A stretch of DNA of 64,000 nucleotides from Prionace glauca (lineage: Eukaryota; Chordata; Chondrichthyes; Carcharhiniformes; Carcharhinidae), in the NCBI GenBank assembly GCA_037974335.1, contig CM075729.1, forward strand, positions 106,046,515 through 106,110,514. Reading direction: 5' to 3'. The notes under the pieces are model-generated. The model was given only the letters and a program-made list of their open reading frames with translations, did no database searches and was not told the origin of the DNA. Numbering within the stretch: position 1 is the stretch's first letter; each line of letters starts with the position of its first letter. The translations under genes and the position numbers were made by a program. Below are positions 42,331-55,212 of the stretch, piece by piece.

Positions 42331-45198
42331 AATGCACGAAGCATTCGGAATAAAGTGGATGAGCTGGTGGCGCAGATCGACACAAATGGATACGATCTGG
42401 TGGCCATTACAGAGACGTGGCTGCAAGGTGACAGGGACTGGGAGCTGAATGTCCAGGGGTATCAAGTGTTTAGGAAGGATAGGCAGGAGGAAAGAGGGGG
42501 GGGCGTAGCTCTGCTGATTAAGGATAACATCAAGGTGGTAGCAAGGGATGATATTGGAGCCAAGGAGCAGAACGTGGAATTGTTGTGGGTAGAGATTAGG
42601 AACAGCAAGAGGAGGAAGACGCTGGTGGGTGTTGTCTATAGGCCCCCGAAAAATGATCTGGAGGTGGGGCAGGCTGTTAACACGCAAATAAGTGCTGCGT
42701 GCAGGAATGGGATGGCCCTAGTTGAGGGGGATTTCAATCTGCGTATTGATTGGTCAACCCATGTTGGTCGCGGTGGGCTCGAGGAGGAGTTCTTGGAATG
42801 CTGCCAGGATAATTTCCTTGAACAGTGTGTGTTGGAGCCGACGAGGGAGCGAGCTATCTTGGATCTGGTGCTGTGTAATGAGGCGGGTAGAATTAGGGAC
42901 CTTGTGGTGAAAGATCCTCTTGGGGAGAGTGATCATTGTATGGTGGAGTTTCTGGTGCAGATGGAGGAGGAGAAAGTGGGTTCCCGGACACGCGTCCTTT
43001 GTTTGAATAGAGGGGAGGATTGGCAAATGTGGACTGGGGGAGTGCATTGGAGGGAGGGTCTGCTGAGGAGCAGTGGCGGATCTTTAAGGAGATCTTTCTT
43101 GGTGCTCAGCAGAAATTTATTCCGAGGGTCAAAAAGGACCGTAGGAGGAGAGGTAATAAGCCGTGGATAACAAAGGAGGTGAAGGAAAGTGTTAAATTAA
43201 AAGCGGAGGAATTTAGAGTTGCTAAGAGTAGTGGGCGAGAAGAGGATTGGGAGAGGTTTAAATGTCAACAAAGATTGACAAAGAAGTTGATAAAGGAGGG
43301 TCGGAGAAACTATGAAGCTGGGCTAGCGCTTAATATAAAAATAGGATAGCAAGAGTTTTTATAAATATATAAAAAGGAAGAGGCTGGCTAGGGTAAACGT
43401 TGGTCCTTTAGAGGATGAGAAAGGGGACCTAGTGGTAGGGGATAGGGATATGGCTAAAGTCTTGAATAACTTTTTTGTTTGGGTCTTCACGGAGGAGGAC
43501 GTGAATAATTTGCCGGGTGTTAGCGATGGAAAGGTGGTAGGACTGGAGGGTCTTAACGACATTACTGTTACTAGAGAGGCGGTGGTCGACAGACTGGAGG
43601 GGCTGATTGTGGACAAGTTCCCAGGACTGGATGGAATGCATCTGAGGGTTCTGAAAGAAATGGCGGAGGTGATAGTGGATGCCTTGGTGGTTATTTTCCA
43701 GACATCGCTGGATTCCGGGGAAGTGCCGGAAGATTGGAAAATAGCTAATGTTACGCCGTTGTTTAAGAAGGGTGCCAGGCAAAAGGCGGGGAATTATAGG
43801 CCAGTTAGTTTAACGTCTGTGGTAGGTAAAATGTTAGAATCCGTCATTAAGGAGGAAATTGCGAGGCATCTTGAAGGGAATTGCTTGATAGAGTAGACGC
43901 AGCACGGTTTCATTAAAGGGAAGTCGTGTCTGACAAATTTACTGGAGTTCTATGAGGATGTGGCTAGGGCAGTGGATAGAGAAGAACCAGTGGATGTGGT
44001 CTTTCTGGATTTTCAGAAGGCGTTTGACAAAGTACATCATAAGAGGTTATTGCAGAAGGTCAGGGGACTTGGAGTTGGGGGTTGGGTATTAGCGTGGATA
44101 GAGGATTGGTTGTCAAATAGGAAGCAGAGAGTGGGGGTCAACGGGTGCTATTCGGATTGGCGGATGGTGACTAGTGGAGTGCCCCAGGGGTCGGTGCTGG
44201 GGCCTCAGCTTTTTACCATTTATATAGATGATCTGGAGGAGGGAACCAAGTGTAAGGTGTCGAAATTTGCGGATGACACCAAGATTGGGGGAAAGGCAAA
44301 TTGTGCGGAGGGTGTGGAGAGTCTGCAGAAGGATCTAGATAGGCTGGGCGAATGGGCCAGGAAATGGCAAATGGAATTTAATGTTGGCAAGTGTGAGGTG
44401 GTCCACTTTGGAAGGAATAATGGTAGGAAGGATTATTACTTACGTGGCGAAAAACTGCAGCAGGCGACGGTGCAGAGGGACCTCGGGGTCCTTGTGCATG
44501 AGTCACAAAAACCCAGCTTGCAGGTGCAGCAGGTGATCAGGAAGGCGATTGGGATGCTGGCCTTCATAGCGAGGGGGATTGAATATAAAAGTAGGGAGGT
44601 CTTGCTGCGGCTGTATAGGGCATTGGTGAGGCCGCAGCTGGAGTACTGTGTGCAGTTTTGGGCGCCGCACCAGCGCAAAGATATTTTGGCCTTGGAGGGA
44701 ATGCAGAGGAGGTTTACTAGGCTGATACCGGAGTTGAGGGGGTTGAGCTATGAGGAGAGGCTGAATAAACTAGGCTTGTACTCGTTAGAGTTTAGAAGAA
44801 TGAGGGGAGATCTCATTGAGACGTATAAGATGATGAATGGGATGGATAGGATAGAGGTGGAGAGACTCTTCCCACTCAAAAAAGACAGTAGGACTAGGGG
44901 GCACAGCCTCAAGATAAAAGGGGGGCGTTTTAGAATGGAGTTGAGGAGGAACTTCTTCACTCAAAGGGTGGTGAATCTCTGGAATTCTCTGCCCGTTAAA
45001 GTGGTGGAGGCTGCCTCACTAAATATTTTCAAGACGCGGGTTGATGGTTTTTTGATAAGAGAGGGGATTAAGGGTTATGGGGAGAGGGCGGGAAAGTGGA
45101 ACTGAGCCACGACAGATCAGCCATGATCTTATTGAATGGCGGGGCAGGCTCGAAGGGCCAGATGGCCTACTCCTGCTCCTATTTCTTCTGTTCTTATG
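42331..45198 (+). mobile_element. CR1 LINE family 1, ORF2 from the endonuclease onward
   Basis: It starts 5' truncated at ARSIRNKVDELVAQ. The endonuclease is readable to SDHCMVEF with the Trp at LLWVEIRN intact. A deletion shifts the frame near 43,012, another break lies near 43,345, and a TAG near 43,894 replaces the Arg of GRTQHG. The RT then reads through to the normal end at 45,105. The tail ends at 45,198. Its 3' end is the duplicate of 1-880. Confidence 0.92.
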
Positions 45199-45908
45199 TA
45201 ATATTGATGCTGCAGATCTCAGAGCAGTGAATAAACACGGAATCAGTCACTCGGGACTGGTCTGTTATTTATCGTCATAACCAGGAAAGATGTGATGTGA
45301 ATTGTGGATTGAAAAGGAGAGAAAGAGTGATATTTGGGAGTATGAAGTGTGAGACTATGGGGGCAGAGTCCGGGGGGAGCAGTCACTGTATGAACAGTCT
45401 GACTGTCAAACAGGGGGATGGACAATCCAGAGCAGGATCTCCACTGTCCTTCACACAGCTTATTAATCAGCCCTTTCCTAATACTCACCAGGATGCGGAT
45501 GGTCTGAGATAACCTAACCTATTCAACCATGAGGGCATCACAGCTGAGCCTGGGGTGGGTGAAACACAGATTAACCTTCTTCTCTCCAGAGCATTTTGAA
45601 GACTGTAGACCAGGAGCGATGAAGCTGTTTTGCATCTCCCAATCGATGTGAAAGTTAAAATTGTCCATTTGAAGCATTTTCCATTTGCTCCAAGCTTCTC
45701 TGCTCTCGGGGTTTGTACCTCCTGCTGTCAGGAGAGCTGAACACCAATCCTATCAGAGTCTTCCACACTGTGCTGTCTTCAATGGTGTCAAATATCAGGT
45801 TGGCTGTATAACAGTGTCTGAGCAAACATCACCCATTTCAAACTCTCACCAAAAGATTCAAATTCACCCCAGAGAGAGAGAGAATGGAAGAGGGAATTCT
45901 GTACTTAC
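45199..45908. other. MHC intron 1-like sequence, copy B
   Basis: This is the duplicate of 881-1,599. No exon was found in it. Confidence 0.55.
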
Positions 45909-45960
45909 CGGGAGAGACCCAGGAAAAACACTGGGAGATGGAGAAAAGGATCAGCAACAT
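45909..45960 (-). pseudogene. Orphan MHC class I leader exon (copy B left)
   Basis: The 52-bp leader reads MLLILFSISQCFSWVSP with GTAAGT donor (45,903-45,908). A Gln breaks the hydrophobic core where the other two leaders have Leu. A CR1 (46,046-47,868) separates it from promoter-like sequence. No alpha1 exon lies between it and the leader at 33,470. It could in principle splice to locus A, but it is an inferior candidate. Confidence 0.68.
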
Positions 45961-46045
45961 TCTGGGAATCCACTGTCCCAATTCCAATCAGCGACTGGGA
46001 ATTAAACATTCGAAGGAGGAAACTAATATTGTTTATTGTGATTGG

Positions 46046-47868
46046 AAAAGGAAGAGGCTGGCTAGGTGAACGTTGGTCCTTTAGAGGTTGAGAAAGGGGA
46101 CCTAGTGGTAGGGGATAGGGATATGGCTAAGGTCTTGAATAACTTTTTTGTTTCGGTCTTCACGGAGGACGTGAATAATTTGCCGGGTGTTAGCGATGGA
46201 AAGGTGGTAGGAATGGAGGGTCTTAATGACATTACAGTTACTAGAGAGGTGGTGCTCGACAGACTGGAGGGGCTGATTGTGGACAAGTCCCCAGGACCGG
46301 ATGGAATGCATCCGAGGGTTCTGAAAGAAATGGCGGAGGTGGATGCCTTGGTGGTTATTTTCCAGACGTCGCTGGATTCCGGGGAAGTGCTGGTAGATTG
46401 GAAAATGGCTAATGTTACGCCGTTGTTTAAGAAGGGTGCCAGGCAAAAGGCGGGGAATTACAGGCCGGTTAGTTTAACGTCTGTGGTAGGTAAAATGTTA
46501 GAATCCGTCATTAAGGAGGAAATAGCAAGGCATCTTGAGGGGAATTGCTTGATAGGGCGGACGCAACACGGTTTCATTAAAGGGAAGTCGTGTCTGACAA
46601 ATTTACTGGAGTTCTATGAGGATGTGTCTAGGGCAGTGGATAGAGGAGAGCCGGTGGATGTGGTCTTTCTGGATTTTTAGAACGCGTTTGACAAGGTACC
46701 TCACAAGAGGTTATTGCAGAAGGTCAGGGGACATGGAGTTGGGGGTAGGGTGTTAGCGTGGATACAGGATTGGTTGTCAAATAGGAGGCAGAGAGTGGGG
46801 GTCAATGGGTGCTATTCGGATTGGCGGTTGGTGACTAGTGGGGTGCCCCAGGGGCCGGTGCTGGGGCCTCAGCTATTTACCATTTATATAGATGATCTGG
46901 AGGAGGGAACCGAGTGCAGGGTGTCGAAATTTGCTGATGACACCAAGATTAGGGGAAAGGCAAATTGTGAGGAGGGTGTGGAGAGTCTGTAGAAGGATCT
47001 AGATAGGCTGGGCGAATGAGCCAGGAAATGGCAAATGGAATTTAATGTTGGCAAGTGTGAGGTGGTCCACTTTGGTAGGAGGAATGGTAGGAAGGACTAT
47101 GAATTACGTGGCGAAAAACTGCAGCAGGCGACGGTGCAGAGGGACCTCGGGGTCCTTGTGCATGAGTCGCAAAAACCCAGCTTGCAGGTGCAGCAGGTGG
47201 TCAGGAAGGCGAATGGGATGCTGGCCTTCATAGCGAGGGGGATTGAATATAAAAGTAGGGAGGTCTTGCTGCAGCTGTATAGGGCATTGGTGAGGCCGCA
47301 GCTGGAGTACTGTGTGCAGTTTTGGGCGCCGCATCTGCGCAAGGATATTTTGGCCCTGGAGGGAGTGCAGAGGAGGTTTACTAGGCTGATACCGGAGTTG
47401 AGGGGATTGAGCTATGAGGAGAGGCTGAATAAACTAGGCTTGTACTCGTTAGAGTTTAGAAGAATGAGAGGAGATCTCATTGAGACGTATAAGATGATGA
47501 ATGGGATGGATAGGATAGAGGTGGAGAGACTCTTCCCGCTCAAAAAAGACAGTAGGACTAGGGGGCACAGCCTCAAGATAAAGGGGAGGCGGTTTAGAAC
47601 AGAGTTGAGGAGGAACTTCTTCACTCAAAGGGTGGTGAATCTCTGGAATTCTCTGCCTGTTGAAGTGGTGGAGGCTGCCTCGCTAAATATTTTTAAGAAA
47701 CGGGTTGATGGGTTTTTGATAAGAGAAGGGATTAAGGGTTATGGGGAGAGGGCAGGAAGGTGGAACTGAGCCACGACAGATCAGCCATGATCTTATTGAA
47801 TGGCGGGGCAGGCTCGAAGGGCTAGATGGCCTACTCCTGCTCCTATTTCTTATGTTCTTATGTTCTTA
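46046..47868 (+). mobile_element. CR1 LINE family 1, 5'-truncated, several stops
   Basis: This is the duplicate of 1,737-3,572 with the same 5' junction and the same Trp-to-TGA at about 47,018. It has further private damage: one base lost near 46,066, a TAG where FLDFQKAFD should be (46,678-46,680), and a TAG near 46,990. The shared stop dates before the duplication and the private ones after it. Confidence 0.92.
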
Positions 47869-48779
47869 AAACACAAAAAAAATGTTGATAAGGACTCCAG
47901 TTCCCTGTCTTTATTAAAATGTGATCAATTCCCTGAAGTTAAGCCACACAACCATCGGGTGATTGATTGATTGGTGTTGCAAAAAGGGCTGATGAAAGGG
48001 AAAGAATTTCTAACATTTATTTATTTTTCACAAGTAGGCTTACATTAATATTGCAATGAAGTTACTGTGAAAATCCCCAAGCTGCCACACTCCGGCACCT
48101 GTTCAGGTACACTGAGGCAGAATTTAGCATGGCTAATTCACCTGTCCTGTGACCAGTTATCAGGAAATTGTCCATTTCCAGTTCTGACACTTCCATGTTG
48201 AGTTTCCTCCCCCATCAGGAATGGACATAAAAAGGGGCTTGAAAATTATGAAGAAGCCACTCTGCAGACAACCATCATTTTAGCCACTGCAGGCTTTGGG
48301 CCCAGTCAGGGTACAGACTGTTAGACTTATTAAAAACCTTGTTAAACTGCAATTTTTCCAGTCCGCTTTAGGTTTCCCAATTTAAAATTGAGCAGATGAA
48401 TGGTCTGGTGTGAGTGCCCAGCAGTTGGCCAGGGAGGACAGTCCTCCCACAGTCCCTTTCAGCTTGCCTGGCTATAAGAGCAGGCACAGTTTGCCCTGTA
48501 GATGGACATTCCCCTCCCCTCACCACACTCCCCCTCACCCCCATTATGGAGGCCTGGCTTCTTTCCTGGTTTATTTTGATGTTTCTCTGAAGTGACTAAC
48601 ATGGACCTTCCTGTTGAAGCAGTTTCTCAGTTACACACCTTGTACTGCAGCTTGTCGAAAGCTGGCGGAATCTGGATTGGCTGTTGGGGAGCCTGTCCAC
48701 TACTCTTAATTGTGAGGGAAATGGTTTCGATGCCAATTGTAAATGTTCCCCACAGAAAATCCTTAACTGTGACCTGTAC
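47869..48779. other. Duplicate of 3,573-4,483
   Basis: It contains the displaced promoter-like stretch (to about 48,005), a V-SINE tail fragment at 48,008-48,144 in minus orientation, then sequence without recognised genes. Confidence 0.6.
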
Positions 48780-49033
48780 CTGTGTGTGTACACCTCTCTT
48801 TGTGACTGTGAGTATATCTGTACATGAGCGTACTGTTTCTATTTGTGTGCGTATATAAGCATGTTTGTGCTTATTTGCGCACCAGTGTGCGTGCGTGTCT
48901 GTGTGTGCGTATGTATCTTTGTGTCTGTGTGTTTACATGTGTCTGTTTGTGTGTTCATGTGTGTGCTTACATATGTCTGTGTGTATGTGTGTGTGTGCGC
49001 GCGCGGGCTGGTATATATGTATATGCTTACGTG
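48780..49033. repeat. TG-rich microsatellite, copy B
   Basis: Duplicate of 4,484-4,738. The alternating GC run is two bases shorter and ends GCGCGCGGGC. Confidence 0.9.
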
Positions 49034-49189
49034 AGGGTGTATGTGCATCCTCACTCCATAACCCATTCAATTATCAGTTAAAATTTAAATGAAAAACTTG
49101 CAACAATTCTACAAACCCTGTAAGACTGTTAAATTATTCAATTTCTTTCCAGTTGCTTCTATTTTAGCCTCAATGGGATGTGAAAATTA

Positions 49190-49487
49190 CCGGCTAGGCC
49201 AGCATTTATTGCCCATCCAGAGTTGCCCTTCACAATACTGTTAAAGTGGGAGTTCCAGGGTTTTGACCCAGTGACGGTGAAGGAATAACAGATATATTTC
49301 CAAGTTAGGGTGGTGTGTGGCTTGGAGCAGAACCTCCAGGTAGTGTGTGTTCCCAAGTATCTGCTGTCCTTCTCCTTCAAGGTGCTAATGGGTTTATAAG
49401 ATGCTGCCCAGGGAGCCTTGGTGAGTTCCTGCAGTGAATCTTATAGATGATTCACACATCTCCACTGTGTATCAGTGGTGGAGGGCT
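49190..49487. repeat. Interspersed repeat of unknown class, copy B
   Basis: Duplicate of 4,895-5,190. Confidence 0.5.
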
Positions 49488-49493
49488 TGAAGC

Positions 49494-49812
49494 ATAGAAT
49501 CCTCCAGTGCAGAAGGAGGCCTTTTGGTCCATCGAGTCTGCACTGATTGCAATCCCACACTGGCCCCATCCCCATTAACTCATTCATTTAGCCACACTAA
49601 TCCCCATGACACAAAGGGGTTATTTAGCCTGGCCAGTCCAGTTCACCCGCACATCTTTGGACTATGGGAGGAAATCGGAGCACCCAGAGGAAACACATGC
49701 AGACACGGGGAGAATGTGCAAACTTCACACAGAGAGAGACCCAAGACAGGAATCAAACCCGGGTCCCTGGGTGCTGTGAGACAGCAGTAATAACCACTAT
49801 TCCACCATGCTG
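49494..49812 (-). mobile_element. V-SINE (HE1-like), copy B
   Basis: Duplicate of 5,198-5,516 with the same head, core and tail order. Confidence 0.85.
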
Positions 49813-49928
49813 TTCCTTGTGGCAAGGGTAGCAATGAAGTGTGCTGCTTTATCCTGAATAGTGTCTGTTGAGTTTCTTGAGTGTTTTTAGAGCTGCACTT
49901 ATCGAGGCAAGTGGAGAGAATTCCATTA

Positions 49929-50335
49929 CACAGAAACATAGAAAACAGAAGTAGGAGCAGGTTATTCCACCCTTCGAGACTTTTCACCATTCATTATGAT
50001 CATGGCTGATCATCAAATTCAATATCCTGATCCCCTTTCCCCCATAACCCGAAATCCCAAAAGGCCCAAAAGCTCCATCTAATTTATTCTTGAAGTCAGA
50101 TAATGTTTTGGCCTCACCTACTTTCTGTGGTACTGAATTCCTCACATTCACCATTCTCAGGGGAAAGAAATTTCTCCTCACCTCAGTTCTTATGCTCAAA
50201 CTATGACCCCTAGTTCTGGACTCCCCCACATTTGGAACATTCTTTCTGAATCTACCCTGTCTAATCCTGTGAGAATTTTATAAGTTTCAATGAGATCCCC
50301 TCTCACTCTTCTAAACTCCAATGAATACAATCCTC
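49929..50335 (-). mobile_element. Old CR1 3' fragment, copy B
   Basis: Duplicate of 5,633-6,035. It keeps 14 extra bases (near 50,183) that copy A has lost, and those restore the expected RGHSLSIRTEVRRNFF reading. Confidence 0.8.
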
Positions 50336-50396
50336 ACCCTCCTGACCTCTGCCATGTTGATGGTGGACAGGTTTTGGGGAGTCAGGAGGTGGTTAC

Positions 50397-51415
50397 TCAC
50401 TGCAGGATTCCTAATCTCTGACCTGTTCTTGTAACGACTGTATTTATATGGCTAATCCAGTTTTGTTTCAGGTCAATGGTAGGCCCCAGGACATTGCTAA
50501 TGGGGGATTCAGTCATGGTAATACCATTGAATATCAAGGAGCAATAGTTAGATTCTCTCTTGTTGGGGATGATTGTTGCTTTGCACTTGTACGGCCCAAA
50601 TATTACTTGCCACTTGTTAGTCCAAGCCTGGATATTGTTCAGGTGCTGCTGCATTTGGACACGAATTGCTTCAATATCTGAGGAGACATAAAGCAGCTGA
50701 ACATTGTGTAATTATCAGTGAACATCCCCACTTCTGACATTATCATCGAAGGCAGGTCATTGGTGAAGCAGCTGAAGATGGTTGGGACTGGGACACAAAT
50801 TCCCTCAGGAATTCCTGCAGTGATGTCCAGTGACTGAGATAATTGACCTCCAACCACACAGCCACTATTTTTTGTGCTATTTATGATTCCAACCAGTGGA
50901 GAGCTTTCCCCGTAATACCTACTATACCGGTTTTACAAGGGCTCCTTGGTGCCATAACCCGGTCGAATGCGGCTTTGATGTCAAGAGTTATCACTATCAT
51001 CTCACCTCTGGAACTCAGCTCTTTTGTCCATGTTTGAACCAAAGCTGTAATGAGATCAGGAGCTGAGTGATCCCGGAGGAACCCAAACTGGGTGTCACTG
51101 AGCAGGTTATTCCCACTTGATGGCACTGTTAATAACCCCTCCATCACTTTACTGATGATTGACTGTAAGCTGATGGGGTAGTTATTGGCTGGATTAAATT
51201 TGTCCTGATCCTAGTGTACAGCACATACCTGGGCAATTTTCTCCATTGCCAGTGTTGTAGCTGTACTGGAACAGCTTGGCTAGGGGAGCAGCAAGTTCTG
51301 GAGCACAAGTCTTCAACACTATTGCCGGGATATTGTCCTTCCACACCAACACACTCACTTTGAGCTTCCCTACACTTCTCATTACTGAGAAGCTGGTGAG
51401 CCTTCACCTCCAGCT
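50397..51415 (-). mobile_element. Decayed LINE reverse transcriptase, distinct lineage, copy B
   Basis: Duplicate of 6,090-7,110. Its C-terminal end is clearer here: LGPTIDLKQNWISHINTVV and RTGQRLGIL. Confidence 0.7.
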
Positions 51416-51693
51416 CACTGGGAAATGTGTTGAAGTTTGATTCTCTAAAGTTAGGACACGGCTTCCTCTCCTCTGTCTCTCGCACTGACATCTTCTTTTC
51501 TGTTAACAAGTCAATCAATGCTGATGGAAAACAGTGAATGATGCTGACATTTGGTCTGAACTCAGCCAGTTCACATTGGATTGAACCTCACCAACTGTCC
51601 ATTCCAATCATCACAAGCTGCTGAGTGAATGAATTAAACCTTTCCTGTGAAATCAGTGAAGAAGAATTCAGACAAGGCAAACACTGACAAATA

Positions 51694-51699
51694 TTTATT
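51694..51699 (-). promoter_or_regulatory. Polyadenylation signal AATAAA for MHC locus B
   Basis: Counterpart of 7,385-7,390. Confidence 0.45.
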
Positions 51700-53189
51700 G
51701 ATAACAATCCACAGTTATGACGTTTCACTGTGATCCTGATTATAGAGTTTCCTCCATGAATGTGTTATATCATTAAAATAAACAATCGTAGAACACATCA
51801 AATATGATATTTTATAAAGAGCAAAATGGGCCAGTGTGTAATAATTTAAATTCTGACATTCTGTAGTGTCCCACTACACTCAGAGTTACAATTTAGATTG
51901 GCAATATTAATATCTCAGCAATATTCACACTGAGAGATTTGACATGTTTTTCAGCCACTTCCTGTAACTATGATGGGAGGTCTTTCCCCATTGAGTGTCT
52001 CCAGTAGCTGCCCCAAGCTGTGTTGTGTCCCTCACCAGTATTCCTGGACCTTGCATTGCGACAATCTGAAACCCTCAGTCATGGAGAACCCTTTGCCCTG
52101 GAAGACTGTGAGTTTCAGGTTGATTTTCACTGAGTTGATGGTCCTCCAGGAAACAGTGTTTATCTCAGTGTGTGTTCCTGGGAACTGCCTGTACAGTGTC
52201 CAGTCCTGTATAAAGGAGCTGTCGGGTGAACACTCTGTGACTGTGTGGGAATTCATCAGATCAAATTTCATTTTCCTTCATCTCAGACAACTTATAAAGT
52301 GAAGTGGAAAACTGCCCAGCACCAGAAAAATGTTTCCAACATCCTGATTGTCTTCTCTATTATCAGATATTTCACATAATCTTTTATACTGATTCCAAAA
52401 AGTCTTGATCAAAATCACAAACATTTAAAGATATTTAAAACTCTGAGCAATCAGGAAGTGAGAAAAGTCAGAAAACGTGAGTATTTCATTCCCAACAATC
52501 TGTCCCTCAGTCACTTACTGGAGCTGTTGTGTACGTCCCACTTGGTGAATCTGCAGAAGTAAAATAAATATCAGTTAGAATGGGGAATAATCCATTCTCA
52601 GAGAGTGAGAACACAACAAGTGTGAGGGAATGGAGATTGTGTGAGAAATACTCATTCTCACACTCCCCTCCATCCTTACACTTTATGGAGATCCTGTAGA
52701 TCTCTTCCATTCCATCCATATTCAGTAGGTGAGGATGTGAGTGTGTGCGGTGGCTTTAATGATCAATATTACACCTGGTCTGGGCTGATCACACAAAGGA
52801 AGATCAGACAGGGAACAAGATGTGTTTATATGTGTGTATCTGTGAGTGGGAATTAAATCAAGTTCATCTACCAAGTGTCCTGTACTCCCAGTACTGGAGA
52901 TTCTACATTCCCCTCTCTCTGATTCTTACCTCTCTGTTGTCTTTTCCAGATGATTATTCCGATTATCCCAGATATAACAGCCATTGCTGGGATCACGAAT
53001 CCAACCAGAATTCCAAGATGGGACCATTCCCCACCGTTTCCTGGGATTTCTGAAACACATTTGAATAATATGAGGATTGTCTCTGTTCCCGGATCCATTC
53101 CCGGTTCTGTGTTCATTGGAGACAATTTGAACTGAAGCTGCCCCAGTCCAAATGGGATTGGTTGAAACTTTGCTTTTTACACTGGCCCC

Positions 53190-53340
53190 ATGGTGGAGAA
53201 GGGAGTGTCTACGGACCTGCTCTGGATGGACTTCCAGAAGGTCATTGATAAAGTTCCACACAAGAGATTCTTGACAATAATCAGAGTGTTTGGAATTGAA
53301 GGGAATCTTTGTCATGGGGTCAAAATTGGTTGTGAGAGAG
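53190..53340 (+). mobile_element. Tiny LINE RT fragment, copy B
   Basis: Duplicate of 8,885-9,060, with the same MDFQKVIDKVPHKRF reading. Confidence 0.65.
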
Positions 53341-54904
53341 GGAATGGGGAGAATGGGAATGTGCTCCCATACAAACGCATGCACATATCCAGTACAGTTC
53401 CTTACCCCACTGATGGAGCTTGGGCTCTGCCAGGCTGCTGTGTTCAATTTGACAGGAGTATTGATCCTCATCCCCCAGCATTTATTTCAATCTCTTTCTG
53501 GATCTGATGGGTCCCATCGTGGTTCGGTCGAATCCCCGAGGATAGTGTCTCAGACATTACCTCTCCATTCCTTAACCAGTTCACCTCGATGTCTACAGGA
53601 TAAAAGCCAGTAACCAGGCAGGAGAGAGTGAGGGGCTTGTACTGACTATTGGGCTCACTTCTGGAGATGAAGACTTCAGGCTGAACTGTAATGGGAAAGG
53701 GTGAAAACACAAACAATAAACCCACACTGAATGGAATGGGAGAACGGTTTGATAGATCAGTGAAGTTAGATCAGAACATGGGCTCAAAACTGAAATCATT
53801 ACCTTTCCGTTCAAAATATTCCTTTCCTGCTTCCAAATATTTCTTTAAATGTTGAACAAATTCTCCCTGCAGATATTTTTCCCAGTAATTATTCCAGGAT
53901 TGATCTGAATTCACGTGCTCACTGTGTTGATCTGAATCCCATTTCTCTTTAGTCTTCACTGCCATGTGATTGATGCGACCCATCTCCATTCTGTCTGGCT
54001 CTAAACTAATATAGTCCTCTTCCATCAAATCCAAAACTCATCGATCTCTTAATGGAGCCGTCTTCAGTGACCTCAACAAACGTTATCCATTGGAAAATAT
54101 GGATTCCTGTCAGAGAGCAAATGATGATCAATATTCAGTGAACTGGAGGATTGGGAAATATTGCCTTTGTTAATCGATAAAGTGGAGAAATGATCTTGTG
54201 ATAGAATTGTCAGCAAAACTGAAATCCCTGGAATAAAATAAGCAGCATCAGAACGTAAACAAACTTGCTGAATGGATAGGAAACAGAGTGGCCGGGATTC
54301 TCCCCAAAAAAATTCAACTGTCGAATTTGTTTGAAACCTGGAGTAAATCATGTTTGTTTTTGACAGTGGGAGTTTCAAAATGAATCTCCCACAATCTGTA
54401 CATTGCAGAGAGCAGTAGCATGTTTCACACTGAAAAGCTGTAGGTGGGGGCCTATTCCAGCTGGAGAGACTGACAGCAAAGTGCTGAATGGCCACTGCCA
54501 CATGTGCCAATCAGTCAGATTGGTGCATGCTCTGTAGCCCCTGGGTCTGTCGGCCTCCCAATTGCTGGCCGGCTCCATCGCTGGTCAGATCTGCAATCCC
54601 CCGCAACGCCGGCCCTCCACCTCCCCACGGCCCAATCGCTGGTCCCCTGAACATTCGTGCAACATCCCCAAACTCCCCCCACCGCCCTTCCAGCCCCACC
54701 CTGATCTCCAGTAACCCCCTGATCCCACACGCTCTTGACAATTACCCCCCTCCCCTCAGTGCCAACAACCCCACACCCCGCAGTGCCAACATCCCCCCCA
54801 TTTATGGCAGCCCCACTTACCCCCCCACCTCCAGCACGCTGACCCCACACCCACCCCGATGGCCAGTCCTGGTCGTTGGCCTTCCTCCCTCCTCCATGAT
54901 CCCG

Positions 54905-55060
54905 ACTGCTGGCATAGTGGACAGTGAAGAAAGTTATCTCCAATTGCAATGGGATCTTGATCAATTGGGCCAGTGGGCTGACGAATGGTAGATGGAGTTA
55001 AACTTAGGCAAATGCGAGGTGATGCAATTTGACCTCAACAGGTCAAATCCACTGAAGAAT
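54905..55060 (+). mobile_element. CR1 RT C-terminal fragment, copy B
   Basis: Duplicate of 10,590-10,745. It has a stop after WADEW. Confidence 0.65.
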
Positions 55061-55212
55061 GTGAATTCCTGTCAGAAACTAAACAGGGATCAATAATCAA
55101 TAGACAATCTTTTCAGTGGTGAAAGGGGATTGAGTCTGAGATAGAAATGGATGGAATCTTCCTCTGCCATTAGTAACAGGAAGCTGAGTGGCAAGGGCAT
55201 TAAATAAGATGG

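Noticed and set aside
42067-42687. A 206-codon minus-strand protein
   Set aside because: It fuses the C-terminus of one CR1 fragment with antisense of the next CR1. It is not a gene.
45909-45960. Leader at 45.9 kb as exon 1 of locus A
   Set aside because: It is cut off from promoter sequence by a CR1, has Gln in the hydrophobic core, and a better leader lies nearer at 33.4 kb. It is kept only as an alternative.
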